In this document: in pieces, positions 1 through 7,378 of the stretch
How the letters are laid out: every line of letters starts with the position of its first letter
Position numbering within the stretch: the first letter of the stretch is position 1
From: Defluviicoccus sp.
GTDB lineage: Bacteria > Pseudomonadota > Alphaproteobacteria > MPNO01
Assembly: GCA_028820945.1 (NCBI GenBank)
Contig: JAPPHW010000073.1
Coordinates: 1-8,155, forward strand
DNA length: 8,155 nt
Direction of reading: 5' to 3'
The notes under the pieces: generated by a model
What the model was told of the DNA's origin: nothing
The model's database searches: none
The model's input: the letters and a program-made list of their open reading frames with translations, nothing else
Made by a program: the position numbers and the translations under genes

Positions 1-2252
1 TCTGGTCGGTGGTCGAGAAGACGGCGCTCGCCGAGGCCGAGGTCGAATATCTCGATCACAGGTCCACCACCGTCCACGTGCGCTTCCCGGTGGTCGGAAC
101 GGGCCTTGAAGCGCTCGCCGGCGCGTCGGCGGTCATCTGGACGACGACGCCCTGGACCATCCCAGGCAACCGCGCCATCGCCTACGGCGAAGATATCGAT
201 TACGCGGTCTACGAAGTGACCGAGGTCGCGGACGACAGTCTCGCCGTCGCCGGCGAAAGGGTCCTTCTCGCCGAGGCACTGAGCGCGCAGGTCTTCGCCG
301 AGACCGGCGTGACCGGGACGAACAAACTCGCGGCCCTCGGCGGCCGGGATCTTGCGGGAACCGTTTGCCGTCATCCGCTCGACGGCCAGGGCTACGACTT
401 CGACGTTCCCCTCCTGCCGGGCGATCACGTAACCGTCGAGCAGGGCACCGGGCTCGTCCACACCGCGCCCGGCCACGGCAGCGAGGACTTCGAGGTCGGC
501 CAGGCGCACGGGCTTGAGGTTCCGCGTACCATCGGCGACGGCGGTCTGTTCTACGACCATGTGCCGCTGTTCGCCGGCCAGCATGTCTACAAGGTCGACG
601 GCACCGTCGCCGACGCGATCGCGCAGGCGGGCAAGCTGATGGCGCGCGGCACCCTGGTGCACGCCTACCCGCATTCGTGGCGCTCGAAGAAGCCGCTGAT
701 CTTCCGCAACACGCCGCAATGGTTCATCGGCATGGCGGAGAACGCGCTGCGACAGAAGGCGCTCGACGCGATCGCGCGCACCGCGTTCTACCCCGAATCC
801 GGGCGCAACCGGCTCGAAGGCATGATCGCCGCCCGGCCCGACTGGTGCGTCTCGCGCCAGCGCGCCTGGGGGGTGCCGATCACGGTGTTCGTCGACAGGA
901 AGACCGGCGAGCCGCTGCGGGACGAAGATGTGCTGGAGCGCGTCGTCAGGGCGGTCGAGGAAGAGGGCGCGGACGCCTGGTTCGAGAGCCCGCCCGAACG
1001 CTTCCTCGGACCGGACCGCGATCCCGCCGATTACGAGCAGGTCACGGACATCCTCGACGTCTGGTTCGATTCCGGCGCGAGCCACAGCTTCACGCTGGAG
1101 ACGCGGGACGACCTTGCCTGGCCCGCCTCGCTCTATCTCGAAGGATCGGACCAGCATCGGGGCTGGTTCCACTCCTCGCTCCTCGAAGCCTGCGGCACGC
1201 GGGGGCGCGCGCCCTACGAGGCGGTGCTTACCCACGGATTCGTGCTCGACGAGCAGGGCCGGAAGATGTCGAAATCGCTCGGCAACGTCGTTGCTCCGCA
1301 GGAGGTGATGGAGAAGTTCGGCGCCGACATTCTGCGCCTCTGGGTGGTCGCCTCGGACTACTCGGCCGATCTCAGGATCGGCGAGCACATCATCGACCAG
1401 AACGTCGAGGCCTACCGGCGGATCCGCAACACGCTGCGCTACATGCTGGGCAACCTCGCCGACTTCGACGAGCGCGAGCGGGTGCAGCCCGAGGCGATGC
1501 CGGAGCTCGAGCGCTGGGTGCTGCACCGGCTGCACGAGCTCGACGGCGAGGTGCGCCGGGGCTTCGGTAACTTCGACTTCCACCCGCTGTTCACGGCGCT
1601 GCACAATTTCTGCGCGGTCGAGCTGTCGGCGTTCTATTTCGACATCCGCAAGGATGCGCTCTATTGCGGCCGCCGCGACGACCCGGTCCGCCGCGCGGCG
1701 AGGACGGTGCTCGATGCGCTGTTCTCCTGCCTGACCGCCTGGCTCGCGCCCATTCTCTGCTTCACCGCGGAAGAGGCGTGGCTGACGCGATTCGGAGAAG
1801 ACGCGGACAGCGTCCACCTCCGCCTTTTCCCCGAGATCCCGGCAAGTTGGCGGGCGGAGGAGATCGCCGCGCGCTGGGAGACGGTGCGCGCCGTCCGCCG
1901 CGTGGTGACCGGCGCGCTGGAGCGGGATCGCGCGGAGAAGCGCATCGGCTCCAGCCTGCAGGCCCATCCCGAGATATTCGTGGACTCCGGGACGGCGGTA
2001 ACGCTGGAGGGTCTCGCTTTCGACGAGATCGCCATCACGTCCGCCGCGACGGTCACCGCCGGGGCGGTTCCGCCCGATGCCTTCACCCTGCCCGAAATCC
2101 CCGGCGTCGGCGTCGTCGTCCGGCTCGCCTCCGGCCTCAAGTGCGAGCGCTGCTGGAGGGTGCTGCCCGAGGTCGGGACGTTGCCCGCCTACCCCGACAT
2201 TTGCGGACGCTGCGCCGACGCGGTTGGACAGTTCGGCGCGGCCGCCGAATAG
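1..2252 (+). CDS. ileS: Isoleucyl-tRNA synthetase, 5'-truncated
   Basis: Cytoplasmic class I aminoacyl-tRNA synthetase that charges tRNA-Ile with isoleucine and hydrolyses mischarged Val-tRNA. The frame is open from base 3, where it reads W-S before the first in-frame GTG (base 9). That GTG is internal, and about 200 N-terminal residues including the HIGH motif lie upstream of the window. Visible landmarks: the threonine-rich editing (CP1) motif WTTTPWTIPGN at 138-170; the editing-pocket motif HTAPGHGSEDF at 459-491 with its conserved Asp; WCVSRQRAWG near 843-872; SDQHRGWFHSSL near 1146-1181; and the KMSKS loop, intact, at 1263-1277. The anticodon-binding domain follows. A C-terminal zinc finger has Cys pairs CERC at 2142-2153 and CGRC at 2202-2213. 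About 749 residues remain of the roughly 930-970 usual for the family. The stop is TAG at 2250-2252, and lspA follows 17 bp later. Identification is secure and nothing looks broken. Confidence 0.98.
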   Translation, partial: WSVVEKTALAEAEVEYLDHRSTTVHVRFPVVGTGLEALAGASAVIWTTTPWTIPGNRAIAYGEDIDYAVYEVTEVADDSLAVAGERVLLAEALSAQVFAETGVTGTNKLAALGGRDLAGTVCRHPLDGQGYDFDVPLLPGDHVTVEQGTGLVHTAPGHGSEDFEVGQAHGLEVPRTIGDGGLFYDHVPLFAGQHVYKVDGTVADAIAQAGKLMARGTLVHAYPHSWRSKKPLIFRNTPQWFIGMAENALRQKALDAIARTAFYPESGRNRLEGMIAARPDWCVSRQRAWGVPITVFVDRKTGEPLRDEDVLERVVRAVEEEGADAWFESPPERFLGPDRDPADYEQVTDILDVWFDSGASHSFTLETRDDLAWPASLYLEGSDQHRGWFHSSLLEACGTRGRAPYEAVLTHGFVLDEQGRKMSKSLGNVVAPQEVMEKFGADILRLWVVASDYSADLRIGEHIIDQNVEAYRRIRNTLRYMLGNLADFDERERVQPEAMPELERWVLHRLHELDGEVRRGFGNFDFHPLFTALHNFCAVELSAFYFDIRKDALYCGRRDDPVRRAARTVLDALFSCLTAWLAPILCFTAEEAWLTRFGEDADSVHLRLFPEIPASWRAEEIAARWETVRAVRRVVTGALERDRAEKRIGSSLQAHPEIFVDSGTAVTLEGLAFDEIAITSAATVTAGAVPPDAFTLPEIPGVGVVVRLASGLKCERCWRVLPEVGTLPAYPDICGRCADAVGQFGAAAE

Positions 2253-2269
2253 GTCTCGTGGCCGGCGCC

Positions 2270-2761
2270 ATGCCGAGGGTAGGCCTGTCGACCGCGATCG
2301 CCGTCGCGCTGGCCGATCAGGCCACCAAGTGGGCGATGCTTCAGTGGCTCCAGGGGATCGGCCACAAGCTGACCGTGACCCCGTTCTTCGATCTGGTGCT
2401 GGTCTATAACCGGGGCGCGAGTTTCGGCTTGTTCGATACCGACTCGGCATGGGGCCGATGGGTCTTGTCCGGCTTTGCGATGGTCGTCGTGGCAGGGTTG
2501 CTGGTCTGGATGACGCGGACCCGGGAACGCCCGCTTGCCTTCGCGCTGGGGCTGATCGCGGGCGGCGCGGCGGGCAACCTCGTCGACAGGGTTTTGCTGG
2601 GCCACGTGGTCGATTTCCTCGATTTTCACATCGGCGGCTACCATTGGCCGGCGTTCAACCTGGCCGACAGCGCGATAACCGTCGGCGTGGCGATCGTCCT
2701 TTACGGAAGCTTGATCGGGAAGCGGACTGACCGTACCGTGTCGGACCCGACCGGAGAGTAG
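2270..2761 (+). CDS. lspA: Lipoprotein signal peptidase (signal peptidase II)
   Basis: Inner-membrane aspartyl protease (family A8) that removes the signal peptide of diacylated prolipoproteins in front of the lipobox cysteine. From ATG 2270 it is 163 residues, the usual size. Family motifs, in order: ADQATKW (Asp16), VYNRGASFG (Asn47), GGAAGNLVDRV (100-108), VVDFLDF with catalytic Asp115, and FNLADSAI with catalytic Asp133. Four hydrophobic segments are visible near residues 5-25, 66-82, 88-105 and 132-148, as expected for LspA. The start is uncertain: GTG 2258 is in frame and would add four residues. Neither start has a good Shine-Dalgarno (AGGT at 2251-2254 is too close to the GTG and too far from the ATG). 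I prefer the ATG because MPRVGLSTAI resembles typical LspA N-termini. It follows ileS, a common bacterial pairing, and lies 16 bp before a lipoprotein gene whose product is a likely substrate. Confidence 0.96.
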   Translation: MPRVGLSTAIAVALADQATKWAMLQWLQGIGHKLTVTPFFDLVLVYNRGASFGLFDTDSAWGRWVLSGFAMVVVAGLLVWMTRTRERPLAFALGLIAGGAAGNLVDRVLLGHVVDFLDFHIGGYHWPAFNLADSAITVGVAIVLYGSLIGKRTDRTVSDPTGE

Positions 2762-2765
2762 GCAT

Positions 2766-2769
2766 GAGG
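2766..2769 (+). promoter_or_regulatory. Ribosome binding site of the DUF3035 lipoprotein gene
   Basis: GAGG lies 8 bases before ATG 2778 and is a reasonable Shine-Dalgarno core. It supports 2778 as the start over the earlier ATG at 2764, which reads only five codons before a stop. Confidence 0.5.
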
Positions 2770-2777
2770 CGTCTCGA

Positions 2778-3344
2778 ATGAGCTTGGCGGGCAAGATCCC
2801 TGCGCTGCTGGGAGTTCTCGCGGCGGCGGGAATCGCCGGGTGCAGCGACGAGGCGCGCCAGAGCATCGGTCTCGGCAACAAGCCGCCCGACGAGTTCGCC
2901 GTCGTCACCCGGGCACCGCTGGCGTTGCCGCCGGATTACAACCTTCGCCCTCCGGCACCCGGCACCCGGCGGCCGCAGGAAGCCGAAATCAGGGACGAGG
3001 TAAGGCAGACGCTGGTGCGGAGCGCCTCCACCAGCGCGGCCCCGACGGGCGACACGTCGCCCGCGGAAAGCGCGTTCCTCCAGCGCGCGGGCGCCGGCAA
3101 GTCGGAACCCGGCATCCGGAGCAAGGTCGATGCCGAGTCCGCTGCTCTCGCCGAGTCGACGACGGGGTTCGTCGACAAGATCGTATTCTGGCGCGCGCCG
3201 GAACGCCCGGGCGAGGTGGTCGATGCGACGAAGGAGGCGCAGCGCCTCCAGTCCAACCAGGCGCTCGGCAAGGCGCCGTCGGCCGGCAGCACACCGACGA
3301 TCGAACGTCGTGAGAGCGGATTCCTCAAGGGTCTGTTCAACTGA
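2778..3344 (+). CDS. DUF3035-family outer-membrane lipoprotein (possible BamF)
   Basis: Predicted lipoprotein of 188 residues. It has an N-terminal signal with a hydrophobic stretch at residues 9-20 and the lipobox IAGC (bases 2832-2843), giving Cys22 as the lipidated residue. Ser23 follows rather than Asp, so no inner-membrane retention signal is seen and outer-membrane sorting is likely. The family core is GLGNKPPDEFAVVTRAP followed by LALPPDYNLRPP and RPQE, residues 31-68. A second conserved patch, EPGIRSKVDAES, is at 110-121, and the C-terminus ends in SGFLKGLFN. The segment between is rich in Ser, Ala and Pro and probably disordered. The core matches DUF3035 (PF11233 as I recall), an alphaproteobacterial family that I remember being named BamF, an accessory lipoprotein of the BAM outer-membrane assembly complex. 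The BamF link is from memory; family and lipoprotein calls come from the sequence. The neighbour lspA encodes the enzyme that would mature it. Confidence 0.85.
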   Translation: MSLAGKIPALLGVLAAAGIAGCSDEARQSIGLGNKPPDEFAVVTRAPLALPPDYNLRPPAPGTRRPQEAEIRDEVRQTLVRSASTSAAPTGDTSPAESAFLQRAGAGKSEPGIRSKVDAESAALAESTTGFVDKIVFWRAPERPGEVVDATKEAQRLQSNQALGKAPSAGSTPTIERRESGFLKGLFN

Positions 3345-3371
3345 CCGCGTGCCGTCCGGTTTGCCGCGCGG
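3345..3371 (+). other. GC-rich inverted repeat directly after the lipoprotein stop codon
   Basis: CCGCGTG (3345-3351) can pair with CGCGCGG (3365-3371). This gives a 7-bp stem with one G-U pair and a 13-base loop, starting right after the TGA. No T-run follows, so it is not an intrinsic terminator. It could be an mRNA-stabilising or processing hairpin, but in DNA this GC-rich such a stem may be chance. Confidence 0.25.
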
Positions 3372-3388
3372 CCCATAGACCCCCGACC

Positions 3389-4726
3389 GTGCCCCGCGTC
3401 GCGCCAGGCGCTGTCGCGCTGTGGATTGCCGCGGTCTCGGGCGCACCGGCCGAGGCCGGCGTCTTCAACCCCACGACGTTCACGCTGGATAACGGGCTTC
3501 AGGTCGTCGCGGTCGAGAACGCGCGCGCTCCGATCGTCGTCCACACCCTCTGGTACAAGGTCGGCGCCGCGGACGAACCGCCCGGCAAGTCCGGCGTCGC
3601 CCACTTCCTCGAACATCTGATGTTCAAGGGAACGCCCACGGTTCCGTCCGGCCGGTTCTCGAAGATCGTCGCCGCGAACGGCGGCTCCGATAACGCCTTC
3701 ACGAGCCAGGACTACACCGCCTACGTTCAGCGCGTGGCGAGCGACAAGCTGGAGCTCGTCATGCGGATGGAAGCGGACCGCATGACCAACCTTCGCCTGA
3801 CCGACGAGAAGGCCGCGCCGGAACGGGGCGTGGTCCAGGAAGAGCGGCGCCAGCGCACCGCCAACAGCCCTTCCGCCCAGCTCTACGAGCGCCGCCGCGC
3901 GGTGACCTATCTGCGCCACCCCTACAGGATCCCGGTCATCGGCTGGAAGAGCGAGATCGACGGGCTGACCGCGGAAGATGCGCTGGCTTTCTATCGGCGG
4001 CACTACGCCCCCAACAATGCGATCCTGATCGTGGCCGGCGACGCGACCGCCGACGAAGTGCGCCGCCTCGCCGAAAAATATTACGGGGCGATCCCCCGTC
4101 GTCCGGTACCCCGACGCGCGCGGCCGCAAGAACCCGACCAGCTCGCGGCCAAACGGATCACGATGAAAAGCCCGCTGGTGCATGTGCCGAGCGTTTCGAT
4201 AACCTGGCGCGCGCCGAGCTACGCCGCCGGCGAGACCCGGCACGCCTATCCGCTTCTCCTGCTGTCCGACATCCTGGGCGGCGGCAGCACCAGCCGTCTC
4301 CACCGCCGCCTCGCGATCGAGGAAAAGGCCGCGTCGGGCGCCGGCGCCGGCTATCTCGGGACCGCGCTCGACATGGGCGAATTTTCGGTCTCGGCGTCGG
4401 CGCTGGCCGGCGGCGACATCGTCAGGATCGAAACGCTGCTGAAAGAGGAGATCGGTCAGGTCCTGCAACGCGGGGTTACGGAAGCCGAGCTCGCGCGCAG
4501 CAAGCGGGCGATGCTGGCGGGCGCGATCTACGCCCGGGACGGTCTCCGGGCCGCGCCCCGCGCGATCGGCCGCGCCCTCACGACCGGCCGGACGATCGCC
4601 GACGTCGAGGCCTGGCCGGAGCGGATCCGGGAGGTCACCGCGGCGGCGGTGCTGGATGCGGCACGCGCGGTCTTCGTGGAGCGCCGGTCGGTCACCGCGG
4701 TCCTGCTCCCCGGTTCCTCGGGATAG
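3389..4726 (+). CDS. M16B zinc metallopeptidase, catalytic subunit, exported
   Basis: Pitrilysin/processing-peptidase-like (M16B) protein of 445 residues, predicted periplasmic. A modest signal peptide has its hydrophobic part near residues 4-18 and probable cleavage after AEA (residues 21-23). The inverted zinc motif HFLEH is at residues 72-76 (His72, Glu75, His76). The downstream zinc ligand is in VVQEERR, Glu151 or Glu152, at the spacing normal for the family. The C-terminal half (about 195-445) is the second M16 domain. There the Arg and Tyr that grip substrate backbone are missing: aligned at TSRL (301-304), those positions are Ala309 and Ser316. The protein therefore has the metal site but not the R/Y pair, and the next gene has the opposite. 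GTG 3389 is the only canonical start: the frame is open back to 3314 without ATG, GTG or TTG. No Shine-Dalgarno is visible before it. The substrate is unknown. Co-expression with the 4738 gene is likely. Confidence 0.93.
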   Translation: MPRVAPGAVALWIAAVSGAPAEAGVFNPTTFTLDNGLQVVAVENARAPIVVHTLWYKVGAADEPPGKSGVAHFLEHLMFKGTPTVPSGRFSKIVAANGGSDNAFTSQDYTAYVQRVASDKLELVMRMEADRMTNLRLTDEKAAPERGVVQEERRQRTANSPSAQLYERRRAVTYLRHPYRIPVIGWKSEIDGLTAEDALAFYRRHYAPNNAILIVAGDATADEVRRLAEKYYGAIPRRPVPRRARPQEPDQLAAKRITMKSPLVHVPSVSITWRAPSYAAGETRHAYPLLLLSDILGGGSTSRLHRRLAIEEKAASGAGAGYLGTALDMGEFSVSASALAGGDIVRIETLLKEEIGQVLQRGVTEAELARSKRAMLAGAIYARDGLRAAPRAIGRALTTGRTIADVEAWPERIREVTAAAVLDAARAVFVERRSVTAVLLPGSSG

Positions 4727-4737
4727 GGCGTCGGTCG

Positions 4738-6057
4738 ATGGATAGCCGGCCGCTATCCTGGCTCGGGGTGTCGCTCGCGGTCGTGGTTGCCGTCTGGCCG
4801 GCCGCCGCGACGGAGATCCAGCACGTCCGCTCGCCGGGCGGGATCGAGGCGTGGCTGGTGGAGGACAAGTCGGTGCCGGTGATCGGCTTCCGTTTCGCGT
4901 TCCGGGGCGGCGGCGCGCTCGATCCCCCGGGAAAGTCGGGCCTCGCCAACATGGTCTCCGCCCTTCTGGACGAAGGAGCGGGCGATCTCGATTCCCAGGG
5001 CTTCCAGAAGGCTCTCGACGACACCGCCGCATCGATAGGCTTCGATGCGGGGGTAGAGCGCTTTCACGGCTCGCTCAGAACGCTCAGCGAGCACCGGGCG
5101 CGCGCCTTCGCATTGCTGCGCAAGGCTCTCACAACCCCGCGCTTCGACGCGGAACCGGTCGAACGCATCCGCCGCCAGATCGTCGCCGGTATCGAGGGCG
5201 GGAAGGACGATCCCCGGCGGATCGCGGGACGCACATGGTCCCGGCTGGCGTTCGGCGACCACCCCTACGCGAGGCCGCTGGCCGGAACGCGGCGGGACGT
5301 GACCGCCATCGCCGTCGAGGATATGAGGCGCTTCGTGCGGGAACGGCTGGTCCGCGACGGTTTGATCGTGGGGGTCGCCGGCGACATCTCGGCCCGGGAA
5401 CTGGCGGACAGGCTCGACGATGTGTTCGGGGCGCTGCCCGCGTCCGCCGCGCCGGCGGACATCCCCGATCCGCCTCCGGTCCAGGGCGGAATACACATCG
5501 TCCGCAAACCGATCCGCCAAAGCATCGTGGTTTTCGGCCAGCCCGGTCCGCGGCGGGACGACCCGGACTATTACGCGGCTTACCTCATGAACCATCTGCT
5601 CGGCGGCGGGCGCACGTCGCGCCTCAACGAGGAGATTCGCGAGAAGAGGGGCCTCGTATACTCGGTCGGCACCTATCTTCGCTTGTTCGACCGGGCGGGG
5701 ATGATCGTAGGCCAACTCGCCACGGCCAATGCGCGAGTCGAAACCGCGCTCGACCTCCTGCGGAACGAATGGACACGGATGGCGCGCGACGGCGTCGGCG
5801 AGGACGAGCTCGCGGCCGCCAAGCGCTACATCAACGGATCGTTCCCGCTGCGCCTCGATTCCACCCGAAGCATCGCCCGCATGCTTGTCGGCATCCAGCT
5901 CAACGGGCTGGGTATCGACTATATCGACCGGCGACCGGCGCTGATCGACGCGGTGACTGCCGCCGACGTCCGGCGGGTCGCGCGCCGCCTGCTCTCGCCC
6001 GAGAAGCTCGCGATCGTCGTGGTGGGCGACCCCAAAGGCCTGGAAACGATGCGGTAA
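4738..6057 (+). CDS. M16B peptidase-like protein, non-catalytic partner subunit, exported
   Basis: Second M16 protein, 439 residues, starting 11 bp after the first; a weak AGGG (4725-4728) lies 9 bases before ATG 4738. The signal peptide has its hydrophobic core at residues 8-20 and probable cleavage after PAAA (residue 24), so it should be periplasmic. Where its neighbour has HFLEH after the shared PPGKSG segment, this protein reads NMVSA (residues 71-75): Asn, Ser and Ala replace His, Glu and His, so it cannot form the zinc site. The C-terminal domain keeps the substrate-binding pair in IREKRGLVYSVGT: Arg301 and Tyr308, seven residues apart as in pitrilysin and insulysin. The glycine-rich LLGGGRTSRL just before is also intact. 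This matches heterodimeric M16B enzymes in which one subunit supplies the metal and the other the R/Y pair, as I recall for Sphingomonas sp. A1. It should not be annotated as an active protease by itself. Confidence 0.92.
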   Translation: MDSRPLSWLGVSLAVVVAVWPAAATEIQHVRSPGGIEAWLVEDKSVPVIGFRFAFRGGGALDPPGKSGLANMVSALLDEGAGDLDSQGFQKALDDTAASIGFDAGVERFHGSLRTLSEHRARAFALLRKALTTPRFDAEPVERIRRQIVAGIEGGKDDPRRIAGRTWSRLAFGDHPYARPLAGTRRDVTAIAVEDMRRFVRERLVRDGLIVGVAGDISARELADRLDDVFGALPASAAPADIPDPPPVQGGIHIVRKPIRQSIVVFGQPGPRRDDPDYYAAYLMNHLLGGGRTSRLNEEIREKRGLVYSVGTYLRLFDRAGMIVGQLATANARVETALDLLRNEWTRMARDGVGEDELAAAKRYINGSFPLRLDSTRSIARMLVGIQLNGLGIDYIDRRPALIDAVTAADVRRVARRLLSPEKLAIVVVGDPKGLETMR

Positions 6058-6058
6058 C

Positions 6059-6063
6059 GAGGG
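6059..6063 (+). promoter_or_regulatory. Ribosome binding site of pgi
   Basis: GAGGG lies 4 bases before ATG 6068, in the 10-bp gap after the TAA of the second M16 gene. The spacing is slightly short but usable, and it supports 6068 as the start. Confidence 0.45.
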
Positions 6064-6067
6064 CCCG

Positions 6068-7378
6068 ATGCCCTATACCCAGGACCTGACTTCGTGCTTT
6101 GCCGAGGCGATCGGACCGCGCGGCCTGGACCGGAGCGATTTCGAGTCCGCGCTGGCCGCCACGGCGCCCGCTCTCGCGACGCTACGGCAGGCGCACGCAG
6201 ACGGCGGCCTGCCGCTGCTCCGGCTGCCGGGCGCGCACGGCGACCTCGAGGCGGCCTCCGGCATCTCCCGACGCTACCGGTCGGATTTCGATCATGTCGT
6301 GGTGCTCGGCACCGGCGGTTCCAGCCTCGGCGCGCGGACCCTTTACGCCCTCGCCGACCGCGGTTTCGGACCGGCGGCCGGTTTTCCCGTCGTCCGCTTC
6401 ATGGACAATGTCGATCCCGACACGTTCGAAGCGCTGTTCGCGGCGCTCGACTTGCGGCGTACCGGCTGGCTCGCCGTTTCGAAATCCGGCGAGACGGCGG
6501 AGACCGTGACCCAACTCCTGGCGGCGCTGGATGCGCTCAAGCGGCGCGGCATCGACGCTGCCGCCCACATGACCGCCGTCACCCAGCCGGGAAACAGCGC
6601 GCTGCGGCGCCTCGCCGCGACCCACCGCCTGACGGCGCTCGACTGCGACCCCGGGATCGGCGGACGCTACTCCGCGCTGTCGGCGACCGGCCTTCTCCCC
6701 GCCATGATCGCCGGGCTGGACGCGGCGGCGGTCCGGGCGGGCGCCGCCTCGGTTCTCGATCCCCTGCTCGCCGGTGCGGCGCCCGACGCGATCCCCGCGG
6801 CGGAGGGGGCCGCGCTCGCGGTCGCGGCTCTCCGCGGACGCGCGATCTCCCAGACGGTGCTGATGCCCTACGCCGACGGCCTGGCCGATTTCGCTCTCTG
6901 GTTCCGTCAGCTCTGGGCGGAGAGCCTGGGCAAGGACGGTACCGGCACCACCCCGATCGACGCGCTCGGCACGGTCGATCAGCACAGCCAGCTGCAGCTC
7001 TGGCTCGCCGGGCCCGTGGACAAGCTGTTCACCCTGATCGTGCTGGAACGGGCGGGGGAGGGCGCGCGAATCCCCGCCGCGCTCGCCTCCGATCCCGCGC
7101 TTTCCTATATACGGAGTCGGACGCTGGGCGATCTGATGGACGCCGAGCAGCGGGCGACCGCCGAGACGCTGGCGCGCCAAGGGCGGCCGACACGCGTGAT
7201 TTCGCTCCCGAGGCTCGACGAAAGGGCGATGGGCGCGCTGATGATGCATTTCATGCTGGAAACCATGATCGCCGCGCACCTGCTGGGCGTCGATGCGTTC
7301 GACCAGCCCGCGGTGGAGGAGGGGAAGGTGCTGGCGCGCTCCTATCTCGCGGCATCCGCACCGCCGGTGACGAGATGA
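6068..7378 (+). CDS. pgi: Glucose-6-phosphate isomerase, short bacterial type
   Basis: Cytoplasmic enzyme interconverting glucose 6-phosphate and fructose 6-phosphate in glycolysis and gluconeogenesis. It is 436 residues, near the compact type of about 430-450 and well below the roughly 550 of E. coli Pgi. Two SIS sugar-phosphate domains are present. The first carries GTGGSSLGA (81-89), the phosphate-binding SKSGET (139-144 region) and [10 protein letters not shown] (196-205). The second carries WAESLGKDG with catalytic Glu285 (equivalent to Glu357 in the rabbit enzyme) and VDQHSQLQ with His306 (ring opening, rabbit His388). The C-terminal signature [14 protein letters not shown] ends in Lys420 (rabbit Lys518). 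All catalytic residues are therefore present and the gene looks functional. The ATG is 10 bp after the upstream stop, and its TGA overlaps the mutL start. It has no obvious functional tie to its neighbours. Phosphomannose isomerase is excluded by the Glu-His-Lys set and the signature. Confidence 0.95.
   Translation: MPYTQDLTSCFAEAIGPRGLDRSDFESALAATAPALATLRQAHADGGLPLLRLPGAHGDLEAASGISRRYRSDFDHVVVLGTGGSSLGARTLYALADRGFGPAAGFPVVRFMDNVDPDTFEALFAALDLRRTGWLAVSKSGETAETVTQLLAALDALKRRGIDAAAHMTAVTQPGNSALRRLAATHRLTALDCDPGIGGRYSALSATGLLPAMIAGLDAAAVRAGAASVLDPLLAGAAPDAIPAAEGAALAVAALRGRAISQTVLMPYADGLADFALWFRQLWAESLGKDGTGTTPIDALGTVDQHSQLQLWLAGPVDKLFTLIVLERAGEGARIPAALASDPALSYIRSRTLGDLMDAEQRATAETLARQGRPTRVISLPRLDERAMGALMMHFMLETMIAAHLLGVDAFDQPAVEEGKVLARSYLAASAPPVTR

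Noticed and set aside
677..1570. Open frame of 297 codons on the + strand inside ileS
   Set aside because: Out of frame within well-conserved ileS motifs, with an Arg/Ala-rich composition typical of frameshifted GC-rich coding DNA.
2740..2751. Short inverted repeat GTCGG/CCGAC at the end of lspA as a terminator
   Set aside because: Only a 5-bp stem with a two-base loop, inside the coding sequence and without a T-run.
2936..5032. Long open frame of 698 codons on the - strand
   Set aside because: It lies antisense to the lipoprotein and M16 genes. The translation is Arg/Gly/Ala-rich with no recognisable motif, as expected from stop-poor GC-rich DNA.
4753..5715. Open frame of 320 codons on the - strand
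   Set aside because: Shadow of the second M16 gene; no domain, signal or ribosome site supports it.
4738..6057. Second M16 gene as a decayed pseudogene because HxxEH is missing
   Set aside because: The frame is full length, with a signal peptide and a conserved R/Y motif. Loss of zinc ligands is the normal state of the partner subunit in heterodimeric M16B pairs.
6182..7279. Open frame of 365 codons on the - strand
   Set aside because: It is antisense to pgi, whose catalytic residues are all intact. The translation is low-complexity and has no recognisable domain.
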